Shown here piece by piece: positions 33,511 to 45,485 of a DNA stretch of 64,000 nt (positions within the stretch are counted from its first letter, which is position 1; every line of letters starts with the position of its first letter). This DNA comes from Owenia fusiformis. Taxonomy: Eukaryota > Annelida > Polychaeta > Sabellida > Oweniidae. The translations under genes and the position numbers were made by a program. Under the pieces are notes generated by a model that saw only the letters and a list, made by a program, of their open reading frames with translations, searched no databases and had not been told where the DNA came from. Location: NCBI GenBank assembly GCA_903813345.2, contig CAIIXF020000011.1, forward strand, positions 6,844,571-6,908,570, in the 5' to 3' direction.

Positions 33511-35750
33511 GCATATAGTTTTAACACATGTGTGTTGGTTCATCTATTTTGAAAAGCATAAAAATATGTGATGAACAGAAGTTAAGATAACAATTTGCAT
33601 GCAACCATCGTTGTCAAGATAGCATTTGTAACTATGTGCAACCACTAATGACACAGGTGATTGGCTGCAACCAATTTCTGATATGATCAACCATCATTAC
33701 ATGTAAAAATAATTGACTAATAATGTCAGCTTGTAAATCATTTCTGATATTATGTTTACTATATATTGAAATAAACACGTGTAAAAATGTGAAAAAGAGT
33801 GGCCTTAAAAGTTTGAAGGTTGATTTTGAAGTTTTGTAAATAGCTTGGTGACCTACATTAGTATTATGTTTGTACATTTGTAAATATAAGACCTATTGTA
33901 AAAAGATCTACTGTAAATACACATAGCCTATGTATTAATGTAATACACATATGTAAACCATATTCTTAGAGATATGTAGCCTTTTAACAATGCAATATTA
34001 GTTGACAAATGCAATCTGTGAAAACATCGTTCAGTTATTTAAGAATAGAAATGTACAATTAACAATTAGAAATGTACAATTAATGAGCCGGTGTTATGAC
34101 TTTTGACTAGTTGGATTTAATTTAGTGATAAAATATTATCTAACTTTTATTAACATCTGCACACTTAAATTATTAATGTCATTAATGAGGGGAAAAAATA
34201 CTAGAAAAATTGATGTATAAAGGGGTATGAAAGGTGAATACTGGAATTAGCCAAAAGGATACTAAATTATGATTTGTTTTTAAAGGCACAGCCATGCCCC
34301 AAATACTAAACAACAAAAAACTTTGTGGTTTGCTTTGTAGTTCTGCTTTGTAATTACATGTACTTTTATACTAATTTATACATTGAGGTGCTAAAAATGC
34401 AAATTGCTTTTTTTATTATGATAACTTTATATTTTTAAAAGCACCAGGTGTCAAAGTAGATTTGACAAAAGTTAGAGTTGTGCAATTTTGTTTTATTTAA
34501 AGAATTAGTATGAACGGTTTAACCCAAAATATCTGCCAATAGATTGGTTAAATGACTTATCTATATAATCAGTTACCATAGCAACAGTGTAGTAACTAAT
34601 GCAAATAGCATTGTAACTAACCCAAAATGGAAAAAATTGAAATATGAAAGCATATTCGTACATGTATATGTATAATACAGGGTGACCCATATATTTATAT
34701 GGATAGACACCTATGGAACACCCTGTATTAACCAGATGACCTTAACTTATTTTTAAATATAATACAGTGTACAAATGTAAATTATTAAAATGATGACTGT
34801 AGTATATATATTTACTACAACTGGAGTGTTAATGTTTTTTATTTAGCTTAATGCAAACGTGAGTATATTTAGGAGCAACATGTTGAAAATGTATTAATTT
34901 GTAGTCCTACAAAAACATGTACTGCATCATGTATGTGATGTTAGCTTCAAGTAAAATCTATTGCCAAGTTCATTGTTTTTATACGGTATAATATTAATAA
35001 TCAGTATTTCCTAAAACTGGAGATATTAAAGCCACACTCATCAATGAAGATTGGTTCAGTTTAAATTGGCCTTTGATATGTTCAAACAAATTATTTCGAA
35101 CCCTCTCCCTATAAATAAAAAATATACACTAGTACTAAGTGCTATTTCTAAGTGTTGTTGATTTACAATTTCTGTTACTAATTTGAGTTAATGACATGAG
35201 TTGTAAATCATTTTTAAAAATACATTTTGACACTAGCTATTGTGACACCCTGTGTATTGACTCCAGACCATAAAAAGTAAACCACCATAATTTATTGTGT
35301 TTAATTCCATTACATCATTAAATTGTGTGAACTAGTTAAGAGTAAGGGAGCTAGGATTAATAAGAGGAATATTACCTCTTCTTATCCAAAGCTTTCTTTC
35401 TGTTTGGACATATCTTGGGCTAGATTTAAATGAAAGATGGCGCTTTAAAGCAAAAACAAACAAAAAAGTTCAACATTGAGAAACTATTTAAAAGTCTAGT
35501 TCATTTTTGAACAAGTTAAAGGGTCGTGTTGGTCTTCCTTGATTTATGAGTTGTTTTTAAGTCATTTTATGTATTCTGTACAAGCGCCTTTAATGTTTTG
35601 TTGTTTTTATGGGTTGCCTTGCCAACTCTACAATATTATGTATGTCGTATCGAGTTTTATTTGGTTCATTTTGTCTTGTGTATTATACAGCTATGGTTCT
35701 TAACAGATATAAAGTTTGATACAATAAATTGTAATTGAAATATAAAAAAC
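33248..35750 (+). other. Probable 3' UTR of NAV
   Basis: No further coding signal is seen. The stretch is AT-rich with two AATAAA signals, at 33770-33775 and 35723-35728, the latter followed by an AT-rich end, so short and long UTR forms of about 0.55 and 2.5 kb are possible. It begins with the 58-bp tandem repeat and holds an RFX X-box-like palindrome at 34572-34585. Confidence 0.55.
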
Positions 35751-36545
35751 ACGTTTTTTGGTTCTGTTTATTGCATTTAAGTATATCTTGGATGTCGATT
35801 TAAGACTAATTAGAACAATGCTTTCTTTTAGTAGTGATGCACTCAAAGTTACTTGAGGTACTTTGTGTAGAAATGTGATCCTGGTCCAGGTTAAAATCAC
35901 CGCACCCTGGTTGATCGTGGCAACCATGTTCTTGTTTTGCTTAAAAGTGAACATTTTGAACGCGTTTCTCTTAAACCAGTCATCAAAACATTCTGAAAAT
36001 TTTACACATCGTCAATTTAATCGTCAATACATATATATATAATTTTCTCTCTCTTGTTTTAGAAAAGACATCAGACACTCCTTTTGTTCTTGGTATCATA
36101 TGTTCGGAATGAAACGAAACATACCATTGCCTCAACCTCAATCAATTTAATAAGGACCACGAGTTGTTTGTAGAATGAATCTGGGGAGCTTTTCCATGCA
36201 TTTCGCTTGTGTTTTTCATCTAAAAAACATCGATACACTTTAAAGCATTTTATTGAGTATGAGAGTGCACCATATAATCCGAAAAAATATTTCTCATTTC
36301 CAAGGATTATCTATGGATAAACACCTAGGAATTGTTATTTTTCAAACTTCAGAGGGCTGAGAATCATTATTACGGTCGCTTTTGAATAATATTAACGCTG
36401 TTTAAATAGGTTTCATGTTTGCCAATACGTTCTCAAATTATAAATGGTACCCCTTCCTCAATCCCAAGAATTTTCTTTTTGAGGAATTTCCCAGAGTAAT
36501 CTAATGGTAAAGTTCCAAGCAGATTTTCAGATAACAGGAAGGTTA
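35751..36545. other. Intergenic DNA, nothing recognised
   Basis: Downstream of the last polyadenylation signal. No coding or repeat feature is supported. Confidence 0.5.
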
Positions 36546-36548
36546 ATC

Positions 36549-36742
36549 ATTTTTCTGAATTCCTCAATTGGAGTCGCATGTTATTTTTCAAACAGCAGTC
36601 ACTCCTTCCCCACTGTCTACATCTTCCAGTTTTGCACAAAGAGTGTACTTATGTGCCTAGAAAAGACTGGTGAGAAGATTTTTTGTAAAATGTATAAAAA
36701 ACGAGAAAATTCAGTGAAAAAAAATTCTGAAAAAATGCTGAT
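36549..36742 (+). mobile_element. Fragment of the TTAA foldback MITE family
   Basis: CTCAATTGGAGTCGCATGTTATTTTTC, TGTCTACATCTTCCAG and TGTGCCTAGAAAAGAC match one arm of the element at 40211-40612. The other arm is missing. Confidence 0.7.
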
Positions 36743-36796
36743 ACAATGCTTCGATTGAAGGATATCATAGACTAGTATGTTCACTAATATATAAAT

Positions 36797-36905
36797 ATCT
36801 GAGGCCCAGGAATACGTTAAAAATGTTTAAAAAGTCCCCTAGTGTACTCAGTTGGTAATGCGTGGTGTATACATGTATATTGTATACCCGGGCCTCAGAT
36901 ATCTA
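36797..36905. repeat. Small hairpin with a tRNA A-box-like core
   Basis: ATATCTGAGGCCCAGG and CCCGGGCCTCAGATAT are inverted. Between them, ACTCAGTTGGTAATGCG resembles a tRNA D-arm/A-box. No B-box is visible and no tRNA fold is supported. Confidence 0.4.
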
Positions 36906-37138
36906 TTACGTTAAAAATCTTTGGTTGTTCCAATTATCTCTTTGAGAAGAAATCCTACAGTTTCAGTGATCTTCAATTTTCTTTCGAACTTATCAAGGTA
37001 CATTTACATTTCGTCCACCTTATACAGATATGTTACAGCTTTGTGAAATTTTTAAAAGGTACCCCGATATGACGTGTTTAGAATTCATATTTTCTGCAAG
37101 AATGATATTTATTTTGTTTTTAAAGAGATTTCTATACA

Positions 37139-37674
37139 CACTGGTGATCCACTCGATTACGCTGGTTACCAAAACGAACCGTTTTGGTAACAAAATGTCG
37201 GAACGTCGAAGGTACGATTTTTCTTTTTTCCTTATATCACGCGTTGTAGGCAGAATCCCCACGACGTTTTTTCTCACAAACGTATATCAGTATCATATGT
37301 TATAGAAAATGTACATGTTTGCGAAAGAATAGCTCAGAAGACAACAGAATCGTCGATTTAATTCGTCACTTAAGTTACATAAACGGTTTGGGTTAAAAGT
37401 GCAGATCTTAACCGTTTTTCGAAAAACCGTTTATGTAACTTAAGTGAGTAATTAAATCGACGATTCTATTGTATTCTGAGCTATTTTTTCGCAAACATGT
37501 ACATTTTCTATAACATATGGTACTGATATACGTTTGTGAGAAAAAATGTCGTGGGGATTCCGCCTACGACGCGTGATATAAGGAAAAAAGAAAAATCGTA
37601 CCTTCGACGTTCCGACATTTTGTTACCAAAACGGTTCGTTTTGGTAACCAGCGTAATCGAGTGGATCACCAGTG
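37139..37674. mobile_element. 536-bp palindromic DNA transposon (foldback MITE)
   Basis: Nearly perfect inverted arms of about 250 bp. Ends are CACTGGTGATCCACTCG and its inverse, flanked by ATACA on both sides (37134-37138 and 37675-37679). Internal landmarks are AACGAACCGTTTTGGTAAC (itself self-complementary) and a central GGTTTGGG/AACCGTTT loop. Non-coding. Confidence 0.88.
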
Positions 37675-37802
37675 ATACATATGCCATCTATTATTCATGT
37701 TCAGTTCACTCTGCAAAATTTAGATTTTAGTGCGTTTGATATTTGAATGTATTTATAAGCTATATATTTTAGTAATAGTCGTCATGTAAATAGAACAGGC
37801 GA

Positions 37803-39107
37803 TATGGAGGGGGGGGGGTTCACTGCAAAAAAAACTTGACGGGGATCCTTGGCGCACATGGGGTACCTTTCTTGACATTTGGTATGGCAATGGACCCAGA
37901 TTTTAGGATCTGGTATAAGAATGCCCCCCAAATATATCAAATGAGGTATTTCTGGTATGAGAATGGTCGTGGAAAATATGTTACTTCACAGTTCCGTATG
38001 GTATTGGTCTAGTAGTTACATATCCCGGTTACATATATTCTTAAGGTAACTTATAACTTAATCAAAAAATCCAAGATGGCCGAAACCAGGAAGCACATGG
38101 CATTTGAGTATAATCTGACCATCAAAATTAACTGTCTTTTGGTTGGATTTTCTCTCAATTTTTTAGTTCCACTTATCATTTATATAACCAGGCTCACTGT
38201 GGTAATGCAAATAGAAACAGTAAACATTTTGGAATGGGAATTTGAGTCCTCTGAAAATGTGACAGAAAAATTGACAAAAAGAGTAGCACGGCAAAGGTCC
38301 CTGAACATTTTTTTTCTCTGAAACATCCCTGCCCAAAATGGAAGGAGCTTTAGAATTTTGAAATCTCTCATACAAATAAAAAAAATAGAAAAAACTATTT
38401 GAGAAGTGTACTTTTTTCCTTATTTTGATCCCAATTTTTTTATCGGGTAATTTTTCAAATTTCCGTTGCTTCTTCGTTTTTGATATATGTTTGAAGTATA
38501 TTTTCTGAAATGTTCAGATATTTTGAATCAGCGGTTTTCACGGGCTACTCCTAGAAAAAATCTTCTCAAATTCTTTAAACGGCACTTTTTTTCTCAAACT
38601 AAAGTTTTTTGTTGTTCTTTGATGTCTTTGTAATGATTACAGTGCACAAGCATATGTGAAATAATAAAAACGACTTCTCAGGAAGAGTTTGAAAATTTCA
38701 AGATTGTGAAATTTTCAATTTTTTCTGAAAATCGATTAAGTTAACAGTCACCTTAATTTGAGGTTGTTTTTGATCGTTTTCCTCCTTCCAGGTTTGCCTT
38801 CTTCCCAGTTCCTTCTTCAGTTTGAATAATAGCTTTTTTCTACTTTGGACATTTGGTATGGCATTGGTCCTATATTTAGACATTTGGTATGTCATTGGTT
38901 TTATATCTGGACATTTGGTATGGCATTGGTCCTATATTTGGGCATTTGGTATGGCTTTTGGGCGTTATTTTGGTTGGTATGGGAACACATTGAAATTTGA
39001 CAGATTGTAATGGGAACATATTGATATCACACTTACTTTTTATTGCATTTAATTGTACCTTCAATTGTACCCCGTCAAAATTTACACACAGTGAACCCCC
39101 CGGGATC
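37803..39107. mobile_element. Probable 1.3-kb element with G/C-run ends
   Basis: GGGGGGTTCACTGC...TTGACGGGG at the left is mirrored by CCCCGTCAA...CACAGTGAACCCCCC at the right. The interior is AT-rich and contains the 31-bp tandem repeat at 38847-38955. I cannot define a target duplication because of the homopolymer ends. Confidence 0.5.
38847..38955. repeat. 31-bp tandem repeat, about 3.5 copies
   Basis: GACATTTGGTATGGCATTGG starts at about 38848, 38879, 38910 and 38941. A lone related copy lies at 37876. Confidence 0.85.
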
Positions 39108-39690
39108 CATAGATGCTGAGCTGTTTTTGTTGAATACACGAAGTACGCAAATTGCATCCAGGCTCCGAGTTACCTTGCCTCTTATTGGATAAAATTCATC
39201 ATAATGTAGCTAATTAATTTTAGCAACAATTGGAGTCTGGCTGCAAATGAATACGTGCTAGAGCGACACGTTCCTTCGTTCCAAGCTTTGCCACATGGAT
39301 GTCAACATAGTGTTTTATTTTTAGTTTACAAGAAACATTTATTTTACCTGATAACAAACTTAAGCTGGACACTCGTTTGGAGGAGCAATGTCTCCTTCAA
39401 GGAAAGAAATTGCCGAGCGACTCCTTTACCTTATTCAGTCAAGAACCTTTGTGCCTACCCGACATTTACGATAACAAAGACTTGAAGAACAGCGCAAATA
39501 GAACACACGAGTTCATAGTACAAGTTTGAGGTAAGTCTGTAGCCTACGATTGGAATTTTGATGCTGCATTATAGTCACATGTTAGTTTAAAATATGATCT
39601 CCTCTTTCCCAACATTGTCAATTTTTTTCACAAAGGGTGCACTAAAGCAGACACATAGCCAGCTTTTACCAGGGGGAGCGGTTTTACCAA
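39108..39690. other. Intergenic DNA, nothing recognised
   Basis: No array, inverted repeat or coding signal is supported here. Confidence 0.45.
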
Positions 39691-39691
39691 G

Positions 39692-40090
39692 GGGTACAGT
39701 AAAATTTTAAATGTTTGTGAGTACTTTGAATTTAAAAAATAAGCAATCAAATGACCAAATTGAAACAGTGTATGTAAAAATAGAAACATTTATCTTTATC
39801 CTAACTTTTGTATATTTTAGTTTGTTTTGTAGTTTAGCTATCATATCTGTGTCCTCTTATATTTTGATACTTCTCTGCCATGTTATTTTCGGAAAAATTA
39901 ACATGGCTGAAACTCCCCAAATTACAAAAGGCCACAGCTTTGCTGCACATTATACATTACTATCTGAAATATACAAAAGTTAGGATAATATATAAATGTT
40001 TCTATTTTTACATAAACTGTTTCAATATGGTCCTTTGATTGCTTATTTTTTAAATTCAAAATAGTCACAAACATTACTGTTTTGACTATA
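39692..40090. mobile_element. ~395-bp palindromic MITE, TACAGTAAAA family, copy 1
   Basis: The left arm GAATTTAAAAAATAAGC and ACAGTGTATGTAAAAATAG is inverted at 39955-40090. A second copy lies at 41190-41789. No coding content. Confidence 0.75.
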
Positions 40091-40210
40091 ATAGGAATTT
40101 TCTTGGGGCCGTTTTTGAGCAAGTTCTGGATCCATCGAAACCATTTTTCCGCGATGACATGCGACTGATACTTGACAATGATATAAAACACATAACATCA
40201 AGCGATTTAA

Positions 40211-40612
40211 GGCCAGGGTGCGTGTTGGGTGCATTTTCTGCATTCCTCAATTGAGTCGCATGTTATTTTTCAAACAAGAATAACTCCTTCCCCACATTGT
40301 CTACATCTTCCAGGTTTGCACAAAGAGTTCACTTATGTGCCTAGAAAAGCCACGTGAGAAGATTTGTTTTGTAAAATGTATAAAAACGAGAAAATTCAGT
40401 TAAAAAAATTTGAAAATTTTCTGATTTTTTTCACTGAATTTTCTTGCTTTTTATATACTTTATCAAAACATTCTTCTCTTCTAGGCACATAAGTGCACTC
40501 TTTGTGCAAACCTGGAAGATGTAGACAATGTGGGGAAGGAGTTATTCTTGTTTGAAAATAACATGTGACTCAATTGAGGAATGCAGAAAATTTCCCATCA
40601 TGCACCCTGACC
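40211..40612. mobile_element. 402-bp TTAA-flanked foldback MITE (piggyBac- or Kolobok-like)
   Basis: Inverted arms of about 190 bp; the ends are GGCCAGGGTGC and GCACCCTGACC. TTAA stands directly on each side (40207-40210 and 40613-40616), the target of piggyBac and Kolobok elements. Related copies are at 36549, 40863 and 41895. Confidence 0.8.
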
Positions 40613-40862
40613 TTAACACAATATTATTGTGTTAAATGTTCATTTATACAAGTAAAATGAGGCTACACATACAAATCTCTAAAATGACATTTCCGCATGT
40701 CCGTCATTGTGTCTGTTCGTCCGAGTTGTTGTCAAATAGATTGTTAATTATTATCGCGATTACTCGGGATAAAAAGATCAATTTTGAGGATAACAGGTAT
40801 CTTTGATTGATTTATATAGCGCGTGTATACAACCTGTCTCCAATATTTTGCAATTATAGGGT

Positions 40863-41110
40863 ACTTCTGTGTCTAAAAAAGACTTGTGAGAAGAATGTTT
40901 TAATAAAGTGTATAAAAGAGAAAAAATTTTCACTGAATTTTCTCGTTTTTTATACATTTTACAAAACAAATCTTCTCACAAGTCTTTTCTAGGCACTCTT
41001 TGTGCAAACCTGGAAGATGTAGACAATGTGGGGTAGGAGTAATTCTTGTTTGAAAAATAACATGGGACTCAATTAAAAAAGCAGAAAATTTCCCAACGTG
41101 CACCTTGGCC
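40863..41110. mobile_element. Truncated copy of the TTAA foldback MITE
   Basis: The right arm is complete (GCAAACCTGGAAGATGTAGA, ending CACCTTGGCC followed by TTAA at 41111). The left arm starts inside the element at TGTCTAAAAAAGACTTGTG. Confidence 0.75.
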
Positions 41111-41189
41111 TTAATGAGGCAAATCTTTCTTTCAATAAGGCAAAAATCGAAAGGGCCAGGGGAGGAAAGCATGTCAGTGAGACAAATAG

Positions 41190-41789
41190 CTACAGTACAA
41201 TTTTAAATTTTTGGAACTACTTTGAATTTAAAAAATAAACAAACAAATGACTATATTGCAACAGTATATAAAAATAGAAACATGTACTTGTCCTAACTTT
41301 TGTATATTTCAGATAGTCATATATAATGTGCAGTAAAGCTGTGACCTTTTGTAATTTAGGGAGTTTCAGCCATGTTAATTTTTTCCGAAAATAACATGGC
41401 AGAGAGGCATCAAAATATAAGAGGGCACAAACACGATAGCTTTAAAGTACAAAACAAAATATACAAAGTTAGGACATGCAGGCCCGTAGCCAGGGGGGGT
41501 TCGCAGGGTTCGGGCGAACCCCCCCCTGGCCAAAAATTCTTTCAAAATCATGCAGTTTTTGACCATTTTGAGCACTTCTCAAGTGATTTTAGCCTAATTT
41601 GGGCCAAAATTGTCAAATGTGAACCCCCCCTGGAAATTTTTGAAAATTGAACCCCCCCTTGGCAAATCCTGGCTACGGGCCTGACATGTATAAATGTTTC
41701 TATTTTTACATGTATGGTTTCAGTATGGTCCTTTGATTGCTTATTTTTTAAATTCAAAGTAGTTCCAAACATTTAAAATTTTACTGTAG
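41190..41789. mobile_element. TACAGTAAAA-family MITE, copy 2, interrupted
   Basis: Ends CTACAGTACAATTTTAAA and TTTAAAATTTTACTGTAG. The arms match copy 1 at 39692-40090. A CAGG-ended element is inserted at 41479-41683. Confidence 0.75.
41479..41683. mobile_element. 205-bp hAT-type MITE nested in the preceding element
   Basis: Ends CAGGCCCGTAGCCAGG and CCTGGCTACGGGCCTG are inverted copies. ACATG flanks both (41474-41478 and 41684-41688). CAGG ends are typical of hAT elements. A 5-bp duplication is shorter than the usual 8 bp but is known for some hAT groups. Inside are short poly-G/poly-C tracts. Confidence 0.8.
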
Positions 41790-42113
41790 TCTTACACATA
41801 TCACTGACAGGGTTCACATTTCAAGTCAGAAAAATATTCCCCGCTTGTGCGTCATAAATCTTTCAGCCCCTAAAATCCAAATTTGAAAATTTAAGGTAAG
41901 TTTGCATGTTCGGAATTTTGCTGCAATCCTCCATTGAGTCACATGTTATTTTTCAAATAGGAATCACTCCTTCTCAACATTGTCTACATCTTAAGTTTTG
42001 CATAAAGAGTGCACTAATATGCCTAGAAAAGACTGTGAAGAAGATCTTTTGTAAAATGTATAAAACACGAGAAAATTCAGTGAGAAAATTCGTACATTTT
42101 ACAAAACAAATCT

Positions 42114-44616
42114 CACGGGTAGTATCCAAAGCCCCGCTATGATTTCAAAGTCGCGAGCAAGTTCCCGCTGAAATCGCGAGCATTTTCCTGTTTATTTGTA
42201 TCACTTTGGAAAATGGACCAAAAGGATGAAAATACTTATAACTGTTCTTTGATACTCCAGCAATACTTTAAAAACAGATATATTTTTTCACTGGCATGGC
42301 AGAAAAGGGCGTCAACATCCACGTTTGTATAATTCGCTGTTCATATATTACTTTTATCGTTAAAATAAAGGCAATGAATACGATTTACATACTCCATAAT
42401 ACATATCGCATCAATATGATCTGTATTTATATGTAACTGTTCACAAAAAATATTCAAGTCGGGTATACATCAAATACACGATTTTATCACATATGAAACA
42501 TATCAATGGCTTTATATAACGCAACTCTCGTGTTGGGCATCATAAAAATTCAAACGGAATCGAAATTGATGATTCATGGGTTGAGTTATGGCCTCTTGAT
42601 TTGAGGTGTCGTATTTTTCCTCGAACTTGTGCACACGTGTTCGCCATTTCGTGATTCCATCATGTCTAATATAATTTCTATACGGCGTAAACAAAATTCC
42701 TGAATTCTGATCGCAAAAGGTGAATTACGTCTGTCATGGGGGTCGAAATATATCATTAAAGGCGTTCCAGTGGCCCCCCTGAAAAAAATGAGGCCCCGCT
42801 GAAAACATGAGGAGGTCCGGCTTCGATCACGAGGAAGGTTTCATTATTATTCCATGAAGATATTATGTTTCTTTATATGAACGCACAAGAACGCCAAAAA
42901 CGTATTAATAACAATAACATAACATCATTCTATGGCAACATCGCAATTATATCTTCTGCATTTTCAGGCAGTTTGATCCATCTGTCAGCGTCGTCATAAA
43001 ATTCTTAAATGTGTAAATAGACTTAGTTAAATGGAAATTCTTCATAATTCAATGTTCCAAGGAGTATACTTCTGAGGACAAATGTATTTCATTGGCTTGT
43101 TCTTCCGACCGTTCATTCGTACGTGCGTTCGCCCGACCGTTCGTTTGTTCGTGCATGCATTCGTCCGACCGTCCGTTCGTGCGTGCGTTCGTCCGACCTT
43201 CCGTCCGTTCATGGGTGCGTTTGTCCGACCTTCCGTCCGTTCATGGGTGCGTTCGTCCGAAATTCGTTCACTCATGCGTGCATTTGTCAGATCTTCCGTC
43301 CGTGTGATCGTCAAACCGTCCATTCGTGGCAGCGTCCGTCCGACCGTCCATTTGTGCGTTTGTTCGTCCGACCGTTCGTCCGTTCATACTACCGGCCGTT
43401 CGTTCGATCGTTCGTTCGTGCGTACATGCGTTGATCCGACCGTCCGTACGTGTTTGGTTTCGTCCGGCTGTCCATTCATTCATGGTTGCGTCTGTCTGAG
43501 TGTCTGTTCGTGCGTTCTTTCGACCGTCCAATCATGCCTGCGTTCGTCTTGTCGATTTTGCGCGCATTTGTCTAGCCGTCGGTCTATGCGTTCGTCCGTG
43601 GGTACGTTTGTCCGACCGTTCATTCCTTCATTGTGCATTAATTCGTGCGTGCGTTTGTTCGTGCGTGCGTCCGTGCGAGAGTTCGTTCGTTATTTGTTCG
43701 TAAAAACTTTTTGCGTTCGTATGCAAGCTGGCAACAGGAGATTGATACAAAAATAGTATTACTGAACATTTTTCTGACTTAATCATTTTAGCTTACCCGT
43801 GGATCTTACTGAATATCGACTTGTACTCACATATGATTGAATTCCACTCACTTTTCAAACAGTTGGATTGATTAGAGTTTATGTGTAAAATCAACAACAT
43901 TTATTTTTAAATCTGCAGTTTTTCCATTACAACCTATCATAATAAGTACTATATCAATACGTAAAAGTATTTGCTGTTTTTGAGAATTGAATTAACAAAT
44001 GGTGTACTAGACATAGTATTCATGAAACTTGGTACAATAGTGGATCAAGCTGGGTACGATAGTGGGAGAGTTTCACGGTATAATCAAGATTCATTCCATT
44101 TTGGAGAGACACTTGTTCCTGTTTTCAGCGGGACCTCCTCATGTTTTCAGCGGGTCCTTCTCATGGTTTCAGCGTTTTTTTGCTTTATTGCTCCTGTTAG
44201 AAGCTGGGCCTTGAGTGATATGATAAGATTGAAATAAAAGTGTTCTGTAAAGCTTTAGGAAGTGAAACTCACTACATTTTTATTTCAGATCACTATCATT
44301 ATTTCAACCATAGGACAACGTCGTTCTTCACCTATAACGTATAGAAATATAGAGATAAAGATTCAAGATGATACTTTCTCCAATTAAATTCAGTTAAATA
44401 AAGAACCACAGAACGACCGCTCGTGATACTTTTTTCCAGCAGTTGCTTTTCGGTCTCAATACCATGTAATCATTCGGGAAAATTAAAAGAAAACTTTTTG
44501 TACATCATACAATTCAAGTAAACAAATGACAACCCATCACTTTTTATTGCTCGCGATTTCAGCGGGAACTTGCTCGCGACTTTAAAATCATAGCTGGGCT
44601 TTGGATACTACCGGTG
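42114..44616. mobile_element. 2.5-kb CAC-ended non-autonomous element with internal minisatellite, copy 1
   Basis: Inverted ends of about 65 bp (TAGTATCCAAAGCCCCGCTAT, GTCGCGAGCAAGTTCCCGCT). The outermost bases are CAC and GTG. AATCT is duplicated at 42109-42113 and 44617-44621. Inner inverted motifs GCTGAAAACATGAGGAGG lie at 42800 and 44125. The middle (43090-43710) is a CGTTCGTCCGACCGT minisatellite. No transposase frame is seen. Copy 2 is at 60347-63633. Confidence 0.85.
43090..43715. repeat. CGTTCGTCCGACCGT-type degenerate minisatellite
   Basis: CG-rich words CGTTCGT, CGTCCGACCGT, CGTGCGTGCG with a four-base drift. It is strikingly richer in CpG than the surroundings. The Ser/Val/Arg- or Thr/Asn-rich translations on both strands are by-products. 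Confidence 0.9.
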
Positions 44617-44770
44617 AATCTTCTCACCAATGTTTTCGAGGTTCAAAGGTGCACTATTTGTGCAAAACTGAAAGATGTAGACAATGTGGGGAAGGAGTGA
44701 TTCCTATTTGAAAAATAACATGCGACTCAATTGAAGAATGCAGCGAAATTCCGAACATGCAGTTTGTGAT

Positions 44771-45480
44771 GATGGCCCCAAAAGGCCAAGAAGTGCCCAA
44801 AAGTCCCACAAGTTGAGGCCCTTTACAACATTTATGAGGCATGAGCCCGAATATACCTCTTTCAAAAGCTGATGGCCTGCTTTACGTACCAAGCCCTTGA
44901 AAGAGGTGAATCCCGGGAACTAAAAATGCATGGACCTCGGTCTTTCACATGAGGTGGGGCAGGGAGTTATGTAATAAAGTGGAATATGCTCTAGGAGGCA
45001 GATGTGTTGGATTCCTAGCTATATCATTAGAGTCATTGCTGTGTCTTGCGAATATTCGGGCCATTGATGTTACGGATCAATGGGAATTTTCCAAAATTCA
45101 AACACCAATATCTTTTGAACTAGACAAAAACTAGCTTGTAACCTTTCTTATTTGGAAGACATTTGAGTCATGGTTACATACTAGGAAGATTGACTTTATT
45201 GCCTTTGAACTGTTCTGCAGGGGTCTTTTGAAGATTGATGAATTAAAATGGGGCTCAATGGAAACATGCAATATTTTCGAAGCCTCTTATTATACACTGG
45301 GGCCACTTTTTGACACCACTTCGATGGATTTCATAAATATATGTAATAATACTTTGGTCAAAAAATGGTGCCGTATATATAGTAAGTGCAATTCAAGGGT
45401 TTCATTGTCATAAATAAATGACTGCACTAATATTCTTTCTAATAATATTCTATGTAATTGACATTAATTGATTTTATTCT
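44771..45480. other. Unassigned DNA before the satellite
   Basis: It contains some 60-codon frames (44949, 45228), but no splice or family signal that I recognise. Confidence 0.4.
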
Positions 45481-45485
45481 ACAAG

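Larger units (their letters stand above)
41895..44770. mobile_element. TTAA-family foldback MITE split by a 2.5-kb insertion
   Basis: The left half (41895-42113, after TTAA at 41891) and the right half (44622-44770) together make one family member: GCATGTTCGGAATTTTGCTGC and GCAGCGAAATTCCGAACATGC are its inverted ends. The right TTAA is lost. The insertion is the CAC-ended element at 42114-44616. Confidence 0.75.

Noticed and set aside
36842-36905. Functional tRNA gene
   Set aside because: Only an A-box-like stretch is seen; there is no acceptor stem, anticodon loop or B-box.
43082-43756. 224-residue frame rich in Arg/Ser/Val, and similar frames at 61192-61594
   Set aside because: Translations of the CGTTCGTC minisatellite. 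Frames are open on both strands and drift between copies.
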